Shown one piece after another: positions 58,683 through 64,000 of a DNA stretch of 64,000 nt. How positions within the stretch are numbered: position 1 is the stretch's first letter; the number at the start of each line of letters is the position of its first letter. The stretch comes from Lachnospiraceae bacterium (GTDB taxonomy: Bacteria > Bacillota > Clostridia > Lachnospirales > Lachnospiraceae): positions 1 through 64,000 of the forward strand of contig JAAUZX010000067.1 in the NCBI GenBank assembly GCA_014804365.1, in the 5' to 3' direction. The notes under the pieces were generated by a model. It had not been told where the DNA came from. It worked only from the letters and a program-made list of their open reading frames with translations, and searched no databases. The position numbers and the translations under genes are program-made.

Positions 58683-59072
58683 TTAAATTTTAAATACTTT
58701 CGCACTTATCTTACGCAGCCACGGGTTCAGATAAGCCGATATCTTCATCCCCATATAACCGCAGAACATAAAGATCGGATTGGCAAAGTCCGTATAAATC
58801 AGTACGAACATAACCACTACCAGTACAAAATATCGGATCAGATTGTTCGTCCCGATCGTCTTCGCCGCCTGTTTGGCCACCTGGTCCATTCCCCGGTTTA
58901 GCGACCACCACATATGGACGGAGCCTGCGATTGCGAGCACGACACCGATCCAGAGTCCCAGACTGTAAGACACCCTCCTTGAAAAAAAAAGTAAAACCAC
59001 TTGAAATATCAAGCCATATAAGAAAATACCCAGACACAGATCAAACAAAGTCGGATCGATTTTTTTCTTCAT
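58683..59072 (-). CDS. atpI: ATP synthase subunit I
   Basis: 129 residues with about four hydrophobic helices (LGIFLYGLIFQVVLLFF, LGLWIGVVLAIAGSVHMWW), matching the AtpI/Unc1-type protein that helps c-ring assembly. Located between AtpZ and the a subunit, as is typical for F-type operons of Firmicutes. Confidence 0.83.
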   Translation of the reverse strand: MKKKIDPTLFDLCLGIFLYGLIFQVVLLFFSRRVSYSLGLWIGVVLAIAGSVHMWWSLNRGMDQVAKQAAKTIGTNNLIRYFVLVVVMFVLIYTDFANPIFMFCGYMGMKISAYLNPWLRKISAKVFKI

Positions 59073-59075
59073 AAT

Positions 59076-59345
59076 TCACTCTTCTTCCTTCTTGTCATCC
59101 TGTCTCTTCGTGCTGCGTCTTCGTGTCACTGCCGGTGTCTCGTATATCTTCCTGGCAAATCTGAATACATTCGTAAATCCTGCCATCGCACCGACAAAAA
59201 ACAACACTACCGTCCAGAAAGAGGTTTCGAATTTCCAATCAAGGAACATTCCCGCAAAAGAACAAATAAAAATAGGAACCAGCATGTTAATACCGAACTG
59301 ACTTATCATCATAAGTGCCTGATAGACATTTCTATTATATTTCAC
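59076..59345 (-). CDS. AtpZ/AtpI-family small membrane protein
   Basis: 89 residues, two hydrophobic helices (MISQFGINMLVPIFICSFAG, WTVVLFFVGAMAGFTNVFRF) and a charged tail. This is the short AtpZ-type protein that opens many F-ATPase operons and may aid Mg2+ uptake or rotor assembly. The start is a GTG (59345) preceded by AAGGG. Stop is 3 nt before atpI. Confidence 0.8.
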   Translation of the reverse strand: MKYNRNVYQALMMISQFGINMLVPIFICSFAGMFLDWKFETSFWTVVLFFVGAMAGFTNVFRFARKIYETPAVTRRRSTKRQDDKKEEE

Positions 59346-59400
59346 AGCCTTTCCCTTCTTTTATTTTGTCTATTAATGGAAATTACAGCCTCCGTGTAAA

Positions 59401-59429
59401 ATTATACTCATTTTTACTACTTATGTCCA
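59401..59429 (-). promoter_or_regulatory. Promoter of the ATP synthase operon
   Basis: On the minus strand TGGACA (59424-59429), 17-nt spacer, TATAAT (59401-59406), about 55 nt before atpZ. Confidence 0.78.
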
Positions 59430-59454
59430 GACAAATTGTGAAAAACAGATAAAA

Positions 59455-59539
59455 AATCGAGCTACGCTCGATTACGAGATTTGCTTCGCAAACTCGTGCA
59501 CAAACGGGGCGGGTTTTCGGGATATGCTTCGCAAACTCG
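59455..59539. repeat. Family 1 double-hairpin repeat, copy 2 plus partial copy
   Basis: Hairpin a AATCGAGC-TAC-GCTCGATT (59455-59473) and hairpin b ACGAG-A-TTTGC-TTC-GCAAA-CTCGT (59474-59497), then a partial second hairpin b ATGCTTCGCAAACTCG (59524-59539). It lies just upstream of the atp promoter in the divergent spacer. Best-preserved copy. Confidence 0.72.
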
Positions 59540-59636
59540 AAATATATAACACAGCTTCTTGACTTTTTATTCTTGTCAATGTAACGTAGTGTTTAAGAAA
59601 ACTGATTCATCACCATCACTGTTCACAGGAGGTACT

Positions 59637-60119
59637 ATGGCAAATCCGACTCTATATCGCAAGAGATTGATTCCTGAAGAATGTATTCTGTTGAAAGATG
59701 ATCGTGTCCTATATCGCGATGCACAAATCATCGTGACCGGCTGGAACTCCTTAAAGCCGCGCAAAGACCTGCATCACGGCTACTCCTGTTATTATCTTAA
59801 CGAAGGCATTAAAGTAAGCCGTTTCTATCGGGAAGATGAGACTCTTCTCTTCTGGTACTGCGATATCGTCGATTATGACTACACCGAAGAGACCGATACA
59901 TACATTGTCACGGATCTCTTGGCGGATGTGATCGTCTATCCTGACGGCTTTGTGAAAGTGGTGGATCTGGATGAGCTCGTCACTGCCAGAGAATCCGGCA
60001 TCCTGTCCGAAGATATGCTGAGCAGATCCCTGCTTTGTTTAGACCGGCTGCTGAAGACTATCTATGCCGGTGATTTCCCCAAACTCCAAAAACCTACCGA
60101 AGATTATATAAACATTTAA
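59637..60119 (+). CDS. DUF402-family protein
   Basis: 160 residues. GYSCYYLNEGIKVSRFYRED, LLFWYCDIVDYDYTEETDTY and ADVIVYPDGFVKVVDLDEL match the DUF402 (FomD-like) barrel with its acidic metal-binding D-x-x-x-Y and D-x-D positions. Members include nucleoside di/triphosphate phosphatases, but the substrate here is not known. AGGAGG is 4 nt before the ATG at 59637. Confidence 0.82.
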   Translation: MANPTLYRKRLIPEECILLKDDRVLYRDAQIIVTGWNSLKPRKDLHHGYSCYYLNEGIKVSRFYREDETLLFWYCDIVDYDYTEETDTYIVTDLLADVIVYPDGFVKVVDLDELVTARESGILSEDMLSRSLLCLDRLLKTIYAGDFPKLQKPTEDYINI

Positions 60120-60132
60120 TAACAGTCGATAT

Positions 60133-60175
60133 ACGGCATGGACGGCACAGACCAAAATCCATGCCGTCCTTATTT
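60133..60175 (+). terminator. Terminator after the DUF402 gene
   Basis: ACGGCATGGA (60133-60142) pairs with TCCATGCCGT (60158-60167), followed by TATTTTAT. Confidence 0.75.
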
Positions 60176-60186
60176 TATAGTATTTG

Positions 60187-61386
60187 TTAGTAGAAAATAT
60201 GTCCCCCGATCGTATACCGCGGATTGATACCGGCTACCGGTGTTCTGAAATAAACACAGTTTCCCACGTTGGTCGTACCGCGCATAACCTCATCTGCCGC
60301 CTGATAGCAGGATGCAGTCGCCCTTCCGTCTGCCAATGCTAATGCCAGACGCCCGCTGGCCACAGGTGAAAATTGTCCGGACTGATATATAACACCCGTT
60401 ACTGTGTCGGGATATACAGAACTCAGTACTCTGTTTATCACAACAGACCCTACCGCCACCTGGCCGGCGTAGGATTCTCCTCCGGCTTCACAATAGATCA
60501 GATTCGCCAGCAGATACCTGTCACCTTCCGCGAAACTCACTTCTGAAATGTCCCGCCAGCTTGACTGTGCCGCCAGTTCCGCCATACGGATCTCTTCCGC
60601 CAGCTTCGCCTTTAAAGCCGTAAGATTCTCTTCCTCTTCTTTAATCTTCTGCTCATAGGCAAGCGCCTGTGCCTCCGCTTCCGAAATCTGACCGGAAGTT
60701 GCATGCAAAGAATTCGTCGTCTGACTGACCAGCCCGGATACGCGGCTCTGTTCCGCCACAACCTGCACCTTATACTCCCCTAATTCCTCTTTATCTTCCT
60801 CTAACTGCGCCAAGGCAAGCTCCAATTCTTCCTGTTTCGCTTCTATCGCCGCCTGCGCATCTTTATAATCCTGCAGTACCTTCTTCTGATAAGCCGACAA
60901 CTGTTCAATATAATTATTCTTATTCAGAAAATCCGAAAAACTGGTGGCGGAGAAAAATAATTCCATATAAAGGAAATCGCTCTTCTCATAGATAAACCGA
61001 ATCTGCTGCTTCATCGTCTCGTACTGCGTATCCTTAAGGATGATCGCCTCTTCCAGATCCTTATTCACTTCCTCGATTTTGTCGTTTAATGTCTCGATCT
61101 GCGCTTCCTTGTCCGCAATCTTATCTTCTAAGTCACTCAGGTTATTACTCACCTGTGTAAGCTCAGTATTCAAGGTTGACAGTGCACCCTGTAGAGAATC
61201 CTTCTGTTCATTCAGATTTTTCAGATTTTCTTCTGTCTCGTCCAGTTTGTCTTCTGCATCCTTTTTCTCCTGCTCGGCTTTATTGATCTTCTGGCGAGTC
61301 TCCTCCGTCGCCTGTACGGTGACAGTCGTAAGTCCGAGCAGCAAGACCAGAACCATCCAGACCGCCGTTCTACGCGTGCCTCTCAT
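60187..61386 (-). CDS. Secreted coiled-coil cell-wall hydrolase (SleB-type)
   Basis: 399 residues. Signal peptide (cleavage near VQATEE), then about 220 residues of heptad-rich coiled coil (NKAEQEKKDAEDKLDETEEN) as in CwlO-type regulators, and a C-terminal hydrolase_2/SleB domain with ANLIYCEAGGESYAGQVAVG (catalytic Glu in Y-C-E-A) and QFSPVASGRL, YFRTPVAG. Likely a lytic transglycosylase acting on peptidoglycan. The ATG at 61386 is 6 nt after GGAGG. Confidence 0.88.
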   Translation of the reverse strand: MRGTRRTAVWMVLVLLLGLTTVTVQATEETRQKINKAEQEKKDAEDKLDETEENLKNLNEQKDSLQGALSTLNTELTQVSNNLSDLEDKIADKEAQIETLNDKIEEVNKDLEEAIILKDTQYETMKQQIRFIYEKSDFLYMELFFSATSFSDFLNKNNYIEQLSAYQKKVLQDYKDAQAAIEAKQEELELALAQLEEDKEELGEYKVQVVAEQSRVSGLVSQTTNSLHATSGQISEAEAQALAYEQKIKEEEENLTALKAKLAEEIRMAELAAQSSWRDISEVSFAEGDRYLLANLIYCEAGGESYAGQVAVGSVVINRVLSSVYPDTVTGVIYQSGQFSPVASGRLALALADGRATASCYQAADEVMRGTTNVGNCVYFRTPVAGINPRYTIGGHIFY

Positions 61387-61428
61387 AAGCATCCTCCATA
61401 ATGCGTTTAATCATAACACGTGTTGTTA

Positions 61429-61854
61429 TTATTCAATCAATCCCACTCGCCTGCAGTGCTTCTCTTCCCCGGAAAACTCCGTATTCAGGAAAGTATCCAC
61501 AATACTGAATGCCAGATTCGGTCCCACAATACCGCCGCCCATGGCAAGCACATTCGCATCGTTATGCTGTCTGGTCATTTTCGCCGTCAAAGTATCCGCA
61601 CACAACGCACAACGGACTCCCTTGACTTTGTTCGCTGTAATGGAGATTCCGATACCCGTCGTGCAAATCACAATACCTTTTTCACATTCTCCCTTAGCAA
61701 CCGCCTCAGCGACTGCACGTCCGTAAATCGGATAATCACAGGAAGTTTTATCCGCACACCCGAAGTCTTTACAATCCACACCCTGTTCTTTCAGATGAGC
61801 GATAACTGCCTCTTTCAAATCATATCCGCCATGGTCACTTCCGATTGCTATCAT
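61429..61854 (-). CDS. rpiB: Ribose-5-phosphate isomerase B
   Basis: 141 residues. IAIGSDHGGYDLKE holds the substrate aspartate and GIVICTTGIGISITANK the catalytic cysteine; ANVLAMGGGIVG is conserved. Start at 61854 is preceded by GGAGG at a long 10-nt spacing. It is 28 nt after tsaC on the same strand. Confidence 0.93.
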   Translation of the reverse strand: MIAIGSDHGGYDLKEAVIAHLKEQGVDCKDFGCADKTSCDYPIYGRAVAEAVAKGECEKGIVICTTGIGISITANKVKGVRCALCADTLTAKMTRQHNDANVLAMGGGIVGPNLAFSIVDTFLNTEFSGEEKHCRRVGLIE

Positions 61855-61882
61855 ATCCGTTTTTCCTCCATCTCCTGTCGCA

Positions 61883-62932
61883 TTATACATGCACAACTCT
61901 ATGTCCTGCCGCCTTCAAAAGCCTGTTCATAACCGCCTGTCCGAGACCGACCGTCCCGAAAGATTCCGCATATATGATCTCCACATTCTCATCATCCATT
62001 TCCCGCAAGACACGGTACAGTTCTCTGGCAATCTCCGTCTCATCGTTCCTGTTCCCTACGCTCCTGCAGACATCCGCCTGATATTGTGCAATACTTGTAT
62101 CTGTTCCTATAACGCCCGTTTTTTTATTCTCTTTTTTCTTCTGCCCGATCTGCGTATTAATATATTCTACCACACAGCCTTCCTCACCATCCACGATGGT
62201 GAGTTCCCCTTTCGGGGCATAATGCCTGTATTTCATGCCCGGCGCCTTAGGGGCCTGTCCGGAATCGGCACGCATCATCGTGCAGTCCTGTGCCACTTCA
62301 CCGAGTACCTGTGAGAGCTTCTGCTCAGTAATATACCCGGGGCGTAATATGGTCGGTTTCTCCGATGTCAGATCTATGATCGTGGATTCTAATCCGATCT
62401 CTACATCTCCGCCGTCTATGACCATCTCTATTCTTCCGTCCATATCTTCAATCACATATTTTGCCACCGTAGGGCTGGGTCTGCCGGAACGATTCGCACT
62501 GGGTGCCGCCACATAGCCGCCTGCTGCCCGTATCAGCGCTCTCGCCACGGGATGTACAGGCATACGCACCGCCACCGTATCAAGTCCGCCCGTCGTCTCG
62601 CGGGGAACCAGCTCTGACTTGTAGAAGATCATGGTAAGCGGTCCCGGCCAGAACTGCTCCGCCAGTTTCCACGCATTTTCCGGCACTTTCCGCACGATCG
62701 CGTTAAGCTTCTCCATATCTGCGATATGCACGATCAGCGGATTATCGGAAGGCCTTCCTTTTGCGCTGTATATTTTCTCGGAAGACCGTGGATTCAACGC
62801 ATCCCCTCCCAGACCGTATACCGTCTCCGTAGGAAAAGCCACCAGACCGCCTGACTTAATGATATCGCCCGCCTCCCCGATGAGGGCCGTATCCATATGC
62901 TGTTCATCTATCCGGATCACTTTTGTATTCAC
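61883..62932 (-). CDS. tsaC: Threonylcarbamoyl-AMP synthase
   Basis: 349 residues, Sua5-type with both domains: YrdC core (VAFPTETVYGLGGDA, SAKGRPSDNPLIVHI, PSANRSGRPSPT) and the C-terminal Sua5 domain (GMKYRHYAP linker onward). It makes the precursor of t6A in tRNA. The GTG at 62932, 7 nt after AAGGG, is preferred to an upstream ATG at 63001 that would overlap the amidase gene. Confidence 0.93.
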   Translation of the reverse strand: MNTKVIRIDEQHMDTALIGEAGDIIKSGGLVAFPTETVYGLGGDALNPRSSEKIYSAKGRPSDNPLIVHIADMEKLNAIVRKVPENAWKLAEQFWPGPLTMIFYKSELVPRETTGGLDTVAVRMPVHPVARALIRAAGGYVAAPSANRSGRPSPTVAKYVIEDMDGRIEMVIDGGDVEIGLESTIIDLTSEKPTILRPGYITEQKLSQVLGEVAQDCTMMRADSGQAPKAPGMKYRHYAPKGELTIVDGEEGCVVEYINTQIGQKKKENKKTGVIGTDTSIAQYQADVCRSVGNRNDETEIARELYRVLREMDDENVEIIYAESFGTVGLGQAVMNRLLKAAGHRVVHV

Positions 62933-62963
62933 ACAAATACCCTTCTTATATATCGCTAACCGC

Positions 62964-63695
62964 TTATTTTCCTTCTGCGGTAATAGTCTGCATGATTGCA
63001 AGATGGATCGCCCATGCTACCTTTTCCTGATACAGCTCCGAGGAAAGCTTCTGCGCTTCCTCATAATTAGACAGGAAGCCGCACTCCACGATCACGATAG
63101 GCGTGGAAGTCTTTTTTAACAAATAATAGCTGTCGTTAGCCTTCGCCTGTCTGGCATTATCCTTATCGAGCTCCAGCGCCATGACCTGCTGGATTCTCTC
63201 CGCCAGTTCCTTACTCTTCTCGCTGCCGGCATAATAGAACGCCTGTGCACCGTGCACGTATTCCTCATGATAACTGTTCTGATGTATGCTGACCGTCAGC
63301 ACCGGCTGCTTCTCCTCTATGATTCCCACGCGGTTCTTCATATCCTGTACTTTCTTATTAGAGGCATTCTCATCGTACAGGCCCGCATCGGAATCTCTTG
63401 TCAATACTACATCTACATCCTGCATCTGCAGGAATTTCTGTAATTTCAATGCGATCTGCAGATTAATATCTTTTTCCAGACTGCCATCGACACTGACCTT
63501 GCCCGGATCAGCTCCGCCGTGTCCAGCATCGACTACCACGCAGGGCTTATTTTCCGGCACCTCCACTTTCTCTGAAGATACCGACTCAGACATCCTGCGT
63601 CCTCCGCGTACAATGAAGCAAGCAGCCACGAACATCAGTATAAGCAGTACGATCCTGACCAATCTTTCCTTATTCTCCGGTTTCTTTCCCTTCAT
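62964..63695 (-). CDS. cwlD: N-acetylmuramoyl-L-alanine amidase, CwlD-like
   Basis: 243 residues. An N-terminal helix (LVRIVLLILMFVAACFIV) then an amidase_3 domain with zinc ligands in VDAGHGGADPG, SLEKDINLQIA and VSIHQNS, and the catalytic Glu in VIVECGFLSN. CwlD helps make spore-cortex muramic-delta-lactam. It lies 31 nt upstream of tsaC. Confidence 0.9.
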   Translation of the reverse strand: MKGKKPENKERLVRIVLLILMFVAACFIVRGGRRMSESVSSEKVEVPENKPCVVVDAGHGGADPGKVSVDGSLEKDINLQIALKLQKFLQMQDVDVVLTRDSDAGLYDENASNKKVQDMKNRVGIIEEKQPVLTVSIHQNSYHEEYVHGAQAFYYAGSEKSKELAERIQQVMALELDKDNARQAKANDSYYLLKKTSTPIVIVECGFLSNYEEAQKLSSELYQEKVAWAIHLAIMQTITAEGK

Positions 63696-63772
63696 ATCCC
63701 ATTCCTAACGTCACTCCCTTTATAAATGCATATGAAGAAATCATCCGAAAAATGCTGTCTTAGCGCGGACCG

Positions 63773-64000
63773 CTACGGTTGATTTACATATTCTTCGATC
63801 ACATCCCAGATAGAATCTACTTCAAAACCGAGTTTCCATTCCGCCACGCCTCCTATACCGTATTTATTCATGATGTTCAATTTCACACGAATCGAATCCT
63901 CATCCTCCAGCCACACCTGATAATGACTGTCACCCGACTGGTACTCTCCGTAATTCTGGCAAGTCTTCTCATCCCATGCAGTAGTGATATTGTGATCCTT
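63773..64000 (-). CDS. GH18-type glycosyl hydrolase, C-terminal part
   Basis: The last 75 codons of a gene whose beginning is outside the window (its 5' part lies beyond 64000). The translation includes YQVWLEDEDSIRVKLNIM and YGIGGVAEWKLGFEVDSIWD, which matches the C-terminal end of YaaH/YdhD-like GH18 proteins (G-G-V-A-x-W-x-L-G). Such proteins act in spore cortex or peptidoglycan remodelling. Stop TAG at 63773-63775. Confidence 0.75.
   Translation of the reverse strand, partial: KDHNITTAWDEKTCQNYGEYQSGDSHYQVWLEDEDSIRVKLNIMNKYGIGGVAEWKLGFEVDSIWDVIEEYVNQP

Overview
The window looks like a chromosomal segment from a Gram-positive, endospore-forming anaerobe of the Clostridia, most likely a Lachnospiraceae-type organism (Clostridium cluster XIVa). 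Reasons: spore genes (spoVT, spoVG, cwlD, a SleB-type hydrolase, the tail of a YaaH-like GH18 protein), a glgC/glgD pair, the order murC-dnaD-dnaC-prs, strong AGGAGG ribosome-binding sites, and a c subunit of the ATP synthase carrying a sodium-binding signature. I see no rRNA, tRNA, CRISPR array, prophage or intact insertion sequence. Placement is inference from gene families; no marker gene was searched.

Layout. 1-7.1 kb: mostly single, minus-strand accessory genes (ABM-like protein, divergent HhH-GPD-like protein, deoxyribosyltransferase-like protein, VOC protein, a stand-alone hemA, MBL hydrolase, MazG-like protein, GNAT, SAP/DUF6434 protein, membrane HD-GYP phosphodiesterase). 7.3-9.9 kb: one 861-residue fusion of CoA-disulfide-reductase-type flavoprotein, rhodanese, sirohaem/4Fe-4S reductase half and ferredoxin. 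10.2-17.4 kb: a peptide ABC transporter operon (dppADFBC order) ending in an M20 amidohydrolase, divergent from a C39-like gene. 18.3-22.9 kb: spoVT, then alpha/beta hydrolase-murF-ddl, where MurF has a membrane N-terminus. 23-25.4 kb: a GH5 glucanase lipoprotein, a 33-residue small protein, and a Phd/RelE-type toxin-antitoxin pair. 25.6-35.1 kb: PHP, cysteine desulfurase, mfd, pth, spoVG, glgD, glgC. 35.4-40.4 kb (plus strand): murC, dnaD-like, dnaC/dnaI-like, prs, with a tight DnaA-box cluster between murC and dnaD. 40.5-51.6 kb: a 1560-residue surface protein, queT behind a likely preQ1 riboswitch, a membrane XRE regulator, a membrane-anchored protein with a probably dead C39-like domain, a methyltransferase and a small unknown. 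51.8-59.3 kb: the complete F-type ATP synthase operon (atpZ-I-B-E-F-H-A-G-D-C). 59.6-64 kb: DUF402 protein, cell-wall hydrolase, rpiB, tsaC/sua5, cwlD and a partial GH18 gene.

The most unusual signal is in the spacers. Two families of short structured repeats recur. Family 1 is a double hairpin with four copies (about 38.15, 46.1, 57.83 and 59.46 kb). Family 2 is a two-helix element with three copies (45.25, 52.29 and 57.46 kb). Both show compensatory base changes between copies, and two family-2 copies overlap the TAG stop codons of atpD and atpE. Several spacers of the ATP synthase operon hold such a structure, including both sides of the c-subunit gene, which suggests a role in processing or differential expression of the operon mRNA, or a mobile hairpin that tolerates such sites.
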